Shown here piece after piece: positions 25,710 through 37,246 of a stretch of 64,000 nucleotides of DNA. Positions within the stretch are counted from its first letter, which is position 1; every line of letters starts with the position of its first letter. Under the pieces are notes generated by a model. That model was not told the origin of the DNA, did not search any database, and saw only the letters and a list, made by a program, of their open reading frames with translations. The position numbers and the translations under genes were made by a program. This DNA is from Anoplopoma fimbria. Its lineage: Eukaryota > Chordata > Actinopteri > Perciformes > Anoplopomatidae. The stretch covers positions 11,874,795 through 11,938,794 of the forward strand of contig NC_072451.1 in assembly GCF_027596085.1 (NCBI RefSeq). Direction: 5' to 3'.

Positions 25710-26490
25710 GATGACTGACACCTCAGCCAGACAAAGGAGGAAGGTTTAGTCTAGAACTTCATGGTTAGTCTGCTGAAAAAATAAACTCCTGTCATTCCTG
25801 ACATCCCCGGTTTGATTGGGTTTTTGTAACCGTCCTCTTTCTTTGGATTCACTTCGCTCCGTTAAATTGCTCTACTGTGAGCACTGCATGCATGAACAGG
25901 TTTGTTTTTTACTCATGCACATTGCATATGAATTCTTATTAACATTGACTCGTGGTGGGCAACACAAGGGGAATAGTCATGATAACAAAACCACTTCCAC
26001 TCTCATTCTGCATTCTGACAGGTTGACAGACATGCAGGTTAATGCTCTCTTTTCACTTCACTCATCACTGTTGGTATAATTTACTTCATTAAATATGCCA
26101 CTGCCTTAAACTCAAACACCATAATGAGGCAGCCCAGCCTTAAGTTTTCATGTTGGGTTTTATAAGGGATTTGATTGGATGCATGTGTAGACTTTAGTCA
26201 TTCTTTATAATCTGCAATTAGAGGAAGCTCAGATTGAGTGATATACATACACAACCAGTGCAACATTGCAGTATTACACTACATGTAATCTTATATCCCA
26301 TTAATAAAAACTAACATTCATACTAAGGAAAAATGTCAAACTATAGCTAGCTTTAACAAATATGGCTTGGTTAAAAATCATCACAATTACAATATCATAA
26401 TGAAAGTCCCTCTTTTCAACAACACTCACAAAAAAATGTTTCCTCCACTGATTACTGCTTTTGTCTTCATTATACACTCACTGCTGGACA

Positions 26491-26536
26491 GCTTTATGTG
26501 AGACTAATGCTGTCCAGCATTAGTCTCACATAAAGC
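26491..26536. repeat. Perfect 21-bp hairpin with 4-nt loop
   Basis: Arms 26491-26511 and 26516-26536 are exact reverse complements; the loop is GTCC. A second exact inverted pair overlaps it: 26482-26492 (TGCTGGACAGC) with 26509-26519 (GCTGTCCAGCA). Confidence 0.95.
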
Positions 26537-28871
26537 ATGTGGAGGGAGTGTGCCCCTTGAGCTGTTGGAAGACTTTTAATGTGAAATCTTAAAACTAGAA
26601 GTGTTTTGAAAGGATTTGTCACACTTTAAAAAGGGCAGAATCACGCTCTTTTCTTGTTGGCTTTCAATATGAAACATCTGCAAAATGTTGCAGAGTTTCA
26701 TTTAAGTAGCCATATAGCACCAAAAAAAAAAGGCGACAAAGTCAATGGAATTCATTTTTTATTAAAATAGTAATTCTGCTGAAAAGAGAAACTCGAAAGT
26801 GATGAGTATGACATGCATCTGTTGTTGTTCTGACATATTTAGTGCTGTGGAGATGTGCAATATGCCAACATCAGCAAGCCAAATGGTAAACAGGATGGAG
26901 GTGTAGAGGTTGCATTGACAGCAAATGGAATCAACAGAAATTTAATTTAGAGCCAATTATAAAATAGGGAGATATTTCATGAAAATAGTGAAACAGGAGA
27001 CATCTGAAATAAATAAATAATAGTTTATACTAACAAATTAAGAAATGAAAGTATTTCCCATAAAGACAGGTAAAGAGATAAAGTATTTATTATGAAAATT
27101 CGGCATGCAATCTTTGCATGCTGAAAAAAATAAATAAATAAAAGCCCATTAATTGTAGATGGGAGATGTGCTCGTTGACAGGATTAGAGGACAGCCGGTG
27201 GTGAGACATAAGGGAGAGAGGGAAAGAATATACATATATATGTATGAGGGAGTGAGAACACATGAGGACATCTCAGAGTAGATGGGAAGGTAGAGCGAGG
27301 GGCGAGCCAGATCCAAAAAAGGTAGAAATGATAGAAAAAGAGAGAATCATAGCTTATTTATAATCTCTGTTATTCTCTGCCTTGATTCCAGCTCAGATCA
27401 TACATTAGATCTCTCTGAAACAAGCCATGTTCCCTCTCCTCGCCTCCCAAACTCCGCTTCTATCTTTAGCAGCCATCACTGTCCCAAATAGACAGTCTCT
27501 CTGTTTCTCTCTCCCTCACACACAGACCTCACTGCTGAAGTAGAAAAAGCAAAGAATGAGAAATGTTGCACATCTCTGATGCAGCTTTTAACTAAAAAGC
27601 ATCAGCTGGCCTCAAATAAATCCAGTGAGCTCACTTTGTGTGGTCAGGTTTGCACAGAGTGTCAAAGGTCAGTCCTGAGTTGTCTGAGTGGTTCATCCCT
27701 GCTGGCTCACTTTGACCTCAGGATTTTTTACAAAGAAACCAGTTCAGTTCCTCTCAAAACCGCCTCACCCCAGCTAAAATAAGTCCCAACCAGATCCTTA
27801 CATGTGTGTTAGAGTAAGACCAGGCTGACTAAGAAGCAACAGATGCATTCTACATCACATTAGAAACTGGTTTGTGATTTGTCACAAAACAAATGCAATC
27901 AGGAGGAAAACACGTTTCCCTCAAAATTGAATTGTCAAAGCAGTTTCATTGTCTGGGAATGTTATTTTTATGAGAACAGGATAAACATGTTCCTGTCTAA
28001 TGTAACCAAAACACTAAATTCCTATAAGAATAACAGAAATAATCACATCCTAGAATCTTACAGTTAACCTAAGACCTGTTCTAGAACAATAAAATGGGTA
28101 AAATAGATGAACACAAACTCATACAATCAAACAATAAGATACAATCAAAATGAAATTGTTATATAGCACAAAGTACCAGCAGCCAGAGGAGAGCCTTTTG
28201 TTTCTTCAGCAATGATTTCATTTCACAGACCAGTTTTTCTTTTTAAAATTGGTTTGGCAACGTTGGTTAAAACATTTAAAAGTTCCTCTCCTACCTCTGA
28301 TACATCTGAGATGATCTCCTACGCACGCAATATGGCCTCTTATATCTCTTCCGGATACAAGTATCCATTGCTGCCTGCAGCTCATCGTAGTAGGGCTGAG
28401 CAGCTCAACACTGTCTGCATGCATCAAGCCTCAAGCCATGACAGTTATCAAAAACATGTCATGATCTCACAGTTCCATAATGTTTCACAGTGAACACAGT
28501 AGTCAGTTAACTGAGAAAGTTAAACCTTTTGTTGATGCTACACTTGGCTGAACTTTCAATGCCGTTTGTATCTTTCACTAAGCGCTTCATTCTGCTTGAC
28601 TTTCTTTCTAAAAACAGACTAATTAAGCCTATATCTGATATCTCATGAGAGGAGAGGCAGAATAAAGTTTGTCTTTATCAAATAAGAGCACGGCTTTCAT
28701 TAATTAGAAGTGTATCTATTACGCCCACGTAGAGATAACTGTTTGGCTAACATTGCCTACAAAAAAAATACTTGCATCTCAGGGCAGAGGAAGTTTGTTG
28801 AAGGCAGAGGAAGTTTGCAGTTTGACATACCCAGTGTTCCATAGAATCAAACTGGAACTGTTCTTATGTTC

Positions 28872-28889
28872 ATTCCCTTTAAAGGGAAT
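28872..28889. promoter_or_regulatory. 18-bp perfect palindrome containing a CArg-box match
   Basis: ATTCCCTTTAAAGGGAAT is its own reverse complement. Its centre (28876-28885, CCTTTAAAGG) fits the SRF consensus CC(A/T)6GG. Binding is only inferred. Confidence 0.35.
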
Positions 28890-29059
28890 ATAAGAGGAGG
28901 TGTCTTTTGCATTGTTTATGTGATTTAAAATGTTTTCTAAAGGCGATCTTCATCCAGCTGTTTGGCTCGTCAGACTAACCATCAGAGTTCCGGCCTGTTC
29001 TAAGCTCCCCATGATAAAGAGCCATTGACTTGAAACCTGGTTGGATTCTGTTTGCATGG

Positions 29060-29061
<2 letters not shown>

Positions 29062-29153
<92 letters not shown>
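29062..29153. repeat. (TG)n microsatellite, ~92 bp
   Basis: Pure TG followed by GCGCATGCGG. It forms an inverted pair with the (AC)n tract at 29274-29343. Confidence 0.98.
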
Positions 29154-29154
<1 letters not shown>

Positions 29155-29273
29155 ATGCGGTGTTTTTGCAACCTGTATACAGAGGCTGCAGTGGTTGGGT
29201 CACTGGCCATCTGGTGGCTACAGTTGTCTGTCAGCCATGCTGGCATCAAGGTCAAACACTGGCTCTCTGCTGA

Positions 29274-29343
<70 letters not shown>
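29274..29343. repeat. (AC)n microsatellite, ~70 bp
   Basis: Pure AC. It is complementary to the (TG)n tract 121 bp upstream. Confidence 0.98.
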
Positions 29344-29346
<3 letters not shown>

Positions 29347-30803
29347 TGTCGGAGCAGTAACACAATACTTACAGACGTGTCTGGAGCGTGGTCAGATGTG
29401 TTGGGCATATTTCAGGTTTTCTATGGCAAATAATTTTTCTTTGGCATATATAGAAAGTAATTACCCATAGAGATAATTAGAAAATGAATGTATGTAGTTT
29501 CCACTTTGACAGTGTTGTTATTTAAGTGGGTTTTTTAAGGTAACATAATAAGACATCTAAGGTGAAACTGCTGGCTCATAATTACTGCAGTGTATTGGCT
29601 CTTGAGACCTACCGAGAACTGTAAATGTGTGTCCCTATCCAAACCCTTTAATTAATACTATTCTGTTTTTATGTAGTTTAATTTAGTTTTTAATAAGTTG
29701 ACATGACACAAGTATGAAAAAAATACTCGTCTACAATGTCTAACTTCTAACCAAAGACGATGGCCGTGTTTATTCTCTCCAAACCAGTTGATGGAAATGC
29801 GCCTAATTCATTTTACTTTTTTGCGACACCTCAAATTTTTGCTCAAAATTCACTTGACAATAGAATGTAGACACGACTTGTGTCTGTCTGCTGTTTGGGG
29901 CTGAGCAGGAAGAGTACAGTGTTGGAAACAGCTGCGTATTGGAGTAAAGTTGAAAGCATACATTTATCTTTGAGTTGGTTGATAATTCTCTCCCGAGTAG
30001 ATGAGAGTTCTGTTTCCTCAGGAAATCTCTGTAACGGTGGAAGTGGGCGGGTTAAAGGATTAAAGGAGGATATCATCTTAAATCAATGTGTACCAAAGCA
30101 TCAACCAAACACTTTGTAGGGCGCGCACTCCGATACCTCTCTCTCTCTGTCCTCTGCTCTGCAGCTATCTCTCTCTATCATTCCATCTCTTCTCGCCTCG
30201 GGTGCAGGCTGTTGCTAAGAAACAGATAGAGGAGCCGGTGTATGTATTAGATATGCTTTCTTTCTTTTCCTTTTTTTTCAAGTTGCTGTGACGAATTCAG
30301 AACTTTTTCAGTGGGAAATGTCATCAATCCTTTCCACCCTCCTCAACTTCATTTTACTATCTCTGCAGATCCCAGTCTCTCTCTGTTTGGGCCTCAGTCT
30401 AAATATACACCAAGAAGCAGCCTGTCTGCTTGCTTTTCTTCACTCTACACCAACATGTTGATTTTCTTGACTCTTCTATGCATTGCGGACATTGCTCATA
30501 TCTGCTTGTTGTTTTCCAACCTTAACTCTGTAAAATAAGATAAGATAATCCTTCATTAGTCCCGCAGCGGGGAAATTTGCAGGATTACAGCAACATAGGG
30601 TAAAGTGCACACAAGATACATAGTAAAAGAAAAACAAGATAAAAGAAAAATGAAAATTAAGTATTACCAAGTATTATAAATAAGCAATAAAAAACAGGAG
30701 AAATCAACAATAACTGAAATATTATATTTACAGACAGAAAAAAAACTATTATAACTATAATTGCACAGTGTATTTGTATTGCACAGGTTTTTAGTGTCAT
30801 GTG

Positions 30804-31553
30804 TCATGTGGTCTGCTGGGAGCAGAGTTGGTTGTGTAACCTGACAGCAACAGGAAGGAAGGACCTGCGGTACCTCTCCTTCACACACCGGGGGTGAAGC
30901 AGCCGGTGGCTGAAGGAGCTGTACAGAGCTGCCAGGGTGTCCCGCATGGGGTGGGAGGTGTTGTTCATCAGGGATGATAGCTTGGCCATCCTCCTCCTGT
31001 CTCCCACCACTTCCACCGTATCCAGTGGACACCCCAGCACACTGCTGGCCTTCCTGACAAGCTTATTTAGTCTCTTCTTGTCAGCTGTCGAGATGCTGCT
31101 GCTCCAGCAGACCACTGCATAAAAAATGGCTGATGCCACCACAGAGTCGAAAAAGGTCTTCAGGAGTGCTCCCTGCACTCCAAAGGACCTCAGTCTCCTC
31201 AGCAGATAGAGTCTGCTCTGACCCTTTTTATACAGTGCATTTGAATGGTTAGTCCAGTCCAGTTTATTGTTCAAGTGAACACCCAGGTACTTATAAGATT
31301 GCACAATCTCAATGTCCATTCCCTGGAAGTTCACTGGTTCCGGAGGACAGTGTTTACCCCGGCGGAAGTCCACCACCAGCTCTTTGGTTTTACCAGAGTT
31401 GATCTGGAGGCGGTTTCGCCGGCACCATCCTGTGAAGTCCTGATTCAGTTCCCTGTATTCCCTCTCATCACCGGCGGAGATGAGGCCGACGATTGCAGAG
31501 TCGTCAGAACGGTTCCTTGTGCCCTGTGCTGCAGGACACCAGATCTGACTCAC
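30804..31553 (-). pseudogene. LINE reverse transcriptase, motif C, thumb and C-terminal domain
   Basis: This frame of 249 codons lies one reading frame away from the palm fragment and overlaps it. Its first ~18 codons are out-of-frame shadow of the upstream sequence. True homology starts at the RT motif C: SDD at about 31498-31508, with the two aspartate codons at 31500-31505. It continues with LQINSGKTKELVVDFRR (the motif D/E region), YKYLGVHLNNKLDW and the C-terminal tail KKRLNKLVRKASSVLG to RRSFLPVAVRLHNQL. The residues between STG and the SDD, about 25 codons including the GxPQG motif and the residue usually found before the two aspartates, are gone. From SDD to the natural stop at 30804 the frame is uninterrupted, so the copy is not very old. 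Confidence 0.88.
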
Positions 31554-31956
31554 ACTCCCCTATCCTCACATACTGTGGACGGTTGGTGAGGTAGTCCAGT
31601 ATCCATGCAGTGAGGTGGTGGTCCACCCCGGTCTGCTCCAGCTTGTCCCTCAGAAGCAAAGGCTTGATGGTGTTGAAGGCACTGGAGAAGTCAAAGAACA
31701 TGACTCTCACAGTGCTTCCAGCCTTTTCCAGGTGAGAAAGGCATCTTTGTAGCAGGTAGATGACAGTGTCATCCACCCCGATGCCAGGTCGATAAGCGAA
31801 CTGAAGAGGGTCCAAAGATGAGATCACCAGGGGGCGGAGGTGCACAAGGACCAGCCTCTCCAGGGTCTTCATCAGGTGGGATGTTAAAGCCACCGGCCTG
31901 AAGCTGCTGAAGTCCTTGGCTCCACTATCCCGCACAGCTGGTCTGTGCGGGATCAA
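31504..31956 (-). pseudogene. LINE reverse transcriptase, palm fragment with motif A
   Basis: This open frame of 150 codons carries the RT core motifs SSFRPVALTS, LDPLQFAYRPG and MFFDFSSAFNTI. The aspartate at residue 89 of the frame is the motif A catalytic aspartate. The frame runs to STG, just before the point where a GxPQG-type motif normally follows, then passes into unrelated residues (HKEPF) and a stop. In this family the finger region precedes SSFRPVAL; here most of it is missing, and a stop codon and an 11-bp inverted repeat sit at that junction. The nominal start methionine is an accident of the deletion, not a real initiation site. This is part of the element at 30531-32152. Confidence 0.88.
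31927..31953. repeat. Perfect 11-bp inverted repeat at a LINE deletion junction
   Basis: The arms 31927-31937 (ATCCCGCACAG) and 31943-31953 (CTGTGCGGGAT) are exact reverse complements with a 5-nt spacer. They lie exactly where the pre-RT segment of the LINE stops making sense and the palm fragment begins. Confidence 0.9.
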
Positions 31957-32224
31957 ATCTGTTGAAGAATGAGTTCAGATCATTCACCCACTGTTGGTCC
32001 CCCATAGGCTGGTGGTTCGGCCCCTTGTGGCCAGACATGGCCTTGAGGCTCTTCCAGACCCCGCTGGTGTTGTTCTGCTGCAGCTGATCCTCCATCTTCG
32101 TCCTGTAGACTGTTTTTCCTTCCCTGAGTTCCGTTTGTTAAGATCTTTTACTTCTGTAAAGAAGAAAAGACAATATATTCTCTATTTTCTCAACTTTGCC
32201 GTTCAGTCAAATTACCTGGCCTTC

Positions 32225-32310
32225 TAAATTCAATTCAACTCAATTCAGTTTATTTTGTATAGCCCAGAATCACAAATTACAAATTTGCCTCAGAGGGCTT
32301 TACAATCTGT
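32225..32310 (-). repeat. 3'-end fragment of a dispersed teleost repeat with (TTGAA)n-like tail
   Basis: The plus strand starts with TTCAATTCAACTCAATTCAG, then TTTATTTTGTATAGCCCAGA and TTTGCCTCAGAGGGCTTTAC. I recognise the block as common in teleost intergenic DNA. Read on the minus strand it ends in an AT-rich TTGAA tail, which suggests a retroposon 3' end. The parent family is not certain. Confidence 0.55.
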
Positions 32311-33264
32311 AAATCTGTGACATCCTCTGTAAATAACAACTCAGTGGATTTTCTAAACGTCTAAGAAACACCCTTGCTCTGAATTTTCTTGTTACCTTTA
32401 TTTTTTCTGCACTCCAAATGTATGTTATGTAATTTATGTTTTTCTTTATTTCTTGTGTTGCTCTGAACCAGTGCTCACATCTCAGATTTTTTTCAGTGAT
32501 TCAAAAGTATCTTATATATATATATTAAAAATGAGTATGTCACTGTCCTGTGCTGAATGGGGATATAAATTGAATGAAAGAGCAGCAAGTGTGAATAGGC
32601 TCGAGATCATAAGAACAGCGCTGTTGTCTTAGGTTAAAGAAATCTTAAATTGGCTTTTATCGATCAGAAAAAAGTAAACTGATCGCAGTGAATGCTGGTG
32701 CTGCTTCAGTGTAAACTGAAAATGACAAGTCCTAGATGATAATACCACTCAAAAACCCCAAAACAAAAAAAAGCTAACAAGAACATGATGTCAGACTCAG
32801 TTCCGAAGTCAAAGTGAAATGTGACTTCAGTGATCATCAGTCTAGAAACAGGAGTCCTCCTCACTAGGTTTTCCTGAGTTTTCTACATATGTATGATGAG
32901 TACCTTAGGTTGGCTTTCTGATTCATCCTTATGGGTTTGAAATGATCCATAACACTTTCTCCTTTTCCATGACTGACTGGTTGGAGGGTCACACATGGGA
33001 GCAGAATTTGAGACGGCTCCTGCTGTTTCTACCCTCAGCTGTGTCATCCAGATGTCATTGTACAAATATAGGATTTATAGTTATACTTCATTTCTCTCAG
33101 TAATGCCCTACACATTTGAGTTAGAATCAGACCACTGCCAACAGCGGCAGAACTCAACCCAAACCAGCCCTCGGCCCCCCTGCAAGGACCTTGACTTGGT
33201 TCAGCCCAGCATTAGCCCAAGGTGAAGGACAAGACCACCTTGGGTGAAATGAGGGGTGAAGGAA

Positions 33265-33375
33265 CACATTGACTGTCTGCAGAGGGGGCAGTGCTAATGA
33301 GGAATAGATTATGTCAATTATCACTCGCAGCAGGGAGACATTAATCAGCTAATGATGGTTCAGTGACACCCAGAG
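33265..33375. promoter_or_regulatory. Candidate conserved non-coding element
   Basis: GCTAATGAGG, AGATTATGTCAATTATCAC and ACATTAATCAGCTAATGATG lie within 90 bp, giving six ATTA/TAAT cores. Confidence 0.3.
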
Positions 33376-34339
33376 AAGAGGTGGATACACACAAGAGGAG
33401 CAAAAAAAAATGTTCTGTAAGTCACTGAGAAGAACTGTGTGGAACAGATGATGCTGATGCTTGACACAGCGGGTTGCCACCTGGACAATGTTCACTTTGA
33501 GGGACGTATTTTTTAATTCCTAATATTCTAAGAAATATGCATAAATTGTATCCATTATTTCTGTAGAATTAACAAATTAAATATGCATTCAATTTAACCT
33601 GACATCAGTTAAATATGATTTAAACATCTATCATTGTACCCCCTAATTAATTCCACCTTATTTTGCTAATTTTCACAACAAAGACAATGATAAAATGCAT
33701 CAAACTCTTTTTCTGTGTGTATAGATTTCTTTTTTTTAAAACCTTACACAAACAATTCCTACTTGGTGGGCAAGGGCCTTTAGATGGCAAAGGCAGTTAT
33801 ATTTTTTATATTTAGGTCATCAAATATATCTGTATCTTAATTTTCTTTTCCTAACTTTCTAGTAAGAAGCCCACTTGTTTGACCGCTATGTTTTTTAAGC
33901 TCTTATTTCTATGTATGCGTACACAAACACTGTGACTTTCACACTGGTGTTTGCTCTCAGGGCTGGGCCTGGAGACAACACAGTAATTTTCTCTGTCTGT
34001 ATGTTTTATGCAGCTGGTCTTCGTATAGCTAATGAGCTGTAAAGTGCAGTTCAGAGCTGTTTCTCTGTAGAAGAAGAGAATATGTCGACCACTGCTTTTC
34101 AGAGCGAGGGCTGGGGATCCTAAGTCTGGGGTCCAGGCCGTCCCTGGGAGGAAGAGGCAGAGTTTAATTATCATATAATATAATGCTTTTAAAATGAAAG
34201 ATATTTAAGAATGAATAGTGTCATCTTATATTGTATTCTTACCACCAAGGGGAAAAAAAGAAACATGAATAATGATAGAAACAGGACGAAGAGCCAAATG
34301 CCAGTAAATAGAAAATGTAAATTTGCCCTGTTTCCTGCG

Positions 34340-34700
34340 GACTGGCGAGCCTTCATGTGCAGACGATTAAATTTGGCTGCGCTTGATTTGCGTCAGCAGG
34401 CAGCTGTGCGCTGGTTGAGAGATGAGCACGGTCTGAATGAGGAGAGGCCCGCAGTCATCTGAGGAATGGTTATTTGCCTCAGCCTTCTGCCGGACGGCAT
34501 CAGAGCACAAATATGTGCATTCATGTCGTTTTGATCTAAAACGGAAATTACGGCAACAGCTCCCATCTGTTTCCACGCGTGACGACTTTATCTGCTGACA
34601 TATTCCTGCACATCCCACATTGATTTATGGCCACAATAAATTAGCCAATTAAAGGGAGGGCCACAATTTGCATTTTCCCACAGAGACGGTCAGAGAAATG
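34340..34700. promoter_or_regulatory. Candidate conserved non-coding element
   Basis: Includes ACATATTCCTGCACATCCC, GATTTATGGCCACAATAAAT (CDX/HOX-like TTTATGG) and TAGCCAATTAAAGG in close order. No repeat and no credible reading frame. Confidence 0.33.
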
Positions 34701-35138
34701 TATTTTATTATTTATTTGAGAAGGCGGTCTGGATTGCTTTTTGTGCTGAGAGCATTTCTCAACTCACTCGCTCACACACACTTTCAAATGCTCAGACACA
34801 CAGAGTGTAATCAGCCAGCATCTGCCTGGCAGCCGGCACTGATGGGACGTTAGCAGGTTAACATGTGGCAAAAAAGTTACAGAGGCAGTTGGACAGAAAT
34901 AGGCCCTAAACAGGCGTTAGCATGTAATCTGATGTTGTTAAAAGAGAGCGGTCAGAGAGAAAGCTGGGTCTGGGACTTAGAGGAAGCTTGCTTCATCATC
35001 CCAGCATTCGGCATCACAATAGATAGTACACGTTGGAGACTGTCTGTCCTATGAAAAACAGATCTAACTGTTTGTGATAACTCAGCTGAAGACGGAGGTT
35101 CTGCTAGAGAGACCAGAAGGGAACACAAACATCTACAG

Positions 35139-35268
35139 GCACCTTGCATGGTAGCCCCTGTCATCAGTGTATGAATGGATGTGAATAGGTGAATGATGAC
35201 ATGTAGTGTGAAAGAGCTTTGAGAAGTCAGAAGACTAGAAATTACAAGTACAATCCATTTTCCATTTA
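35139..35268 (+). mobile_element. 5'-truncated SINE, family A (3' part only)
   Basis: The segment begins at CACCTTGCATGGTAGCCCC and runs through the GAATGGATGTGAATAGGTGA region to GAAGACTAGAAATTACAAGT and CAATCCATTTTCCATTT. It is collinear with the 3' half of the copy at 5533-5850. The tRNA-like head is absent, as expected for 5' truncation. Confidence 0.8.
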
Positions 35269-36463
35269 TCTACTGAGCTGCTGCTCCAGGATCAGCAAGT
35301 TGGAGAGCGCCAGAGTCCGTTTAGCTGCACATATCCATAATTATGAGGCAATCATTGGAAAATAAATGACTGGATTCCTTTGAAAAACACTAATATCATT
35401 CTCTGAATCTCATGCATTTAATTATCATTTCTATCTTTCCATTGCATATCAGATGTGAGTTACATGATCTCAGAATGTGAGGCACCAATTCACTTTATTC
35501 TGTTAAATGCAGTGTTTGAATCAACATTAATGTAAACATTAAGATTCTGTTTACTTACCAAATATCTTTGATCATAAAATGGACTTCATGTCATTGCATC
35601 TCATTATCACTGTTGCAAGTTCGGCCCTAATGTTCATCCATGAAATAACATTGCATACTTAAAAAAATCATGTGATGAATGAATATAAATAGACCTGTAG
35701 ATTAACAGTGTTCTCTCTGTTCCTGCATATATGGATGGGTGCATTTTTCCTTTCTTTAAAGTAGTTCAATGTTTGGTAGCAATATTTTTGTCACTGGTAG
35801 TTATTTGGTTTGGTAGTTATTCAGATTTGGCTCTACTTTGTCACTAAGGGACTTTTTGTTTTGCGCATGTCAATATATTTTTCAAAACTATTGTCTTTGT
35901 CATTAGGCGGTAAAAGAAACCCACCTAATTTTCCATCAGAACAAGGTGGACTTTTTCTGAGCTTTTGCACTGGCATCAAATAAAGGCACCAACCACATTT
36001 TGCAGAACTTGGAGACTCCGCAGTCCAAACCAAGACGCAAACTTTATCACTCCTTTCAACCTTGACAAAGGCAGCGCAGACCAGATCCCAAAATGTTTGA
36101 TGTTTATTCGTCACACCACTGGTGTGTAAGTAGCTTTGGAAAAAGGATACACTCAGTTAACAGTCCTCCTTCAAACATTAGAAACCAGATAGAGAGAGAC
36201 AAGGGGACTACTATTTTGAGTAGTGATAGAGGGGAAGGGGAGGGATGGAAACAGAGAATAAGAGTGGTCAGCTGTTGTAGCAGTTTGCTTGTTGGAGGGT
36301 TTTCAACTTTACCTGATCCTAGCTATCGATTGGCTGAGAAGTTTTCAACTTCATACTAGAAATAGAAGGCTGACCTCACCACACCACTGAGCAGGAAGGA
36401 AATGAAAAATAAATAATACATATGGGATATGGGTTTCTGATGGAGAAAAACATCACCACTATA

Positions 36464-36573
<110 letters not shown>

Positions 36574-37224
36574 AGAGGCTGGAGGGAAGGAGAGAGAGGC
36601 AGTTAGAGATAGGAAGTGGTTGTAAAGGAAAGAGGGAAAGGAAAGGAGACGAGAATTAAGTGGAAGACACTAAGGGAGACATCTGCTGGATCAAAGACAA
36701 CACCAATGATTTCAAGAAAAGAGTCAAAGTGGTCAAAATGTGAAGCTCTTAGCTAAACTCTTCTATCGATATTTCTACTCAAAAAAGAAAAAAACAAGAC
36801 GTGGACCTGATCCTAAAGCTCCTTCAGAAAGTAGATAAATGGAAAAATCTAACCATAAAATGCTCACTAAGTCAAATTTTGGGGTAATTATTCAACACAT
36901 CTTAATACAATAGTACAAAAGGAAGCTTATAGTGCTATTTTTTGTGCATTTCAATACAAATGAGGAGTGATCATTGTGCACAATGCACTAGGCAACAAAA
37001 TCATTTTATTTCATAATATAAATGTATGTGATTTGATTTAACTGATCTCCTAATAGTGACTTACTGAGTAAAACATTTAGCATTCTTGTTTTTGAATTCT
37101 TTGTCTTCTCCCCACACCTTGGTGTGAACTGCACCGTATAAAGTGGTTATGTATTGTTATGATTCAGCTCAAAGCTAACAGAAATAGACCAAAAATACAG
37201 GCCAAGCTGTGAATGTGATTGATT

Positions 37225-37246
37225 TGACTGACTGACTGACTGACTG
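37225..37246. repeat. (GACT)n short tandem repeat
   Basis: Five tandem GACT units. Confidence 0.9.

Larger units (their letters stand above)
25710..29061. other. Single-copy sequence, no gene seen
   Basis: Contains the 26.5-kb hairpin and the 28.9-kb palindrome. A 20-bp period duplication with GCAGAGGAAGTTTG occurs twice at about 28784-28820. The frame at 28212-28493 has no family resemblance. Confidence 0.55.
30531..32152 (-). mobile_element. 5'-truncated, internally deleted LINE (Jockey/CR1/L2/Rex1-type non-LTR retrotransposon)
   Basis: The minus strand encodes the C-terminal half of a non-LTR retrotransposon polyprotein. Reading 5' to 3': a pre-RT segment (about 32110-31955, includes VWKSLKAM and NSFFNRFD), part of the reverse transcriptase palm, the thumb, and a C-terminal cysteine/arginine-rich tail ending near 30804. 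A 3' untranslated region of about 270 bp follows, with the teleost LINE motif GTCCCGCAGCGGGGAAATTT (on the plus strand near 30560) and a TTATC-like tail. The 5' end is missing: no endonuclease domain is present. Two internal deletions and frame changes destroy the enzyme. The 8-bp word TCTGTAAA occurs at both edges (30527-30534 and 32153-32160) and may be a target-site duplication, although it is short enough to be chance. The exact clade cannot be fixed by eye. It is certainly inactive. Confidence 0.9.

Noticed and set aside
28950..29470. Long frames (up to ~150 codons) across the TG/AC tracts, rich in Cys-Val or His-Thr
   Set aside because: They are translations of dinucleotide repeats, open in several frames on both strands.
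30937..31589. Plus-strand frames opposite the LINE
   Set aside because: Antisense shadows of the reverse transcriptase coding strand.
33216..33244. 9-bp inverted repeat CCCAAGGTG/CACCTTGGG
   Set aside because: Short arms; several such pairs are expected by chance in 64 kb.
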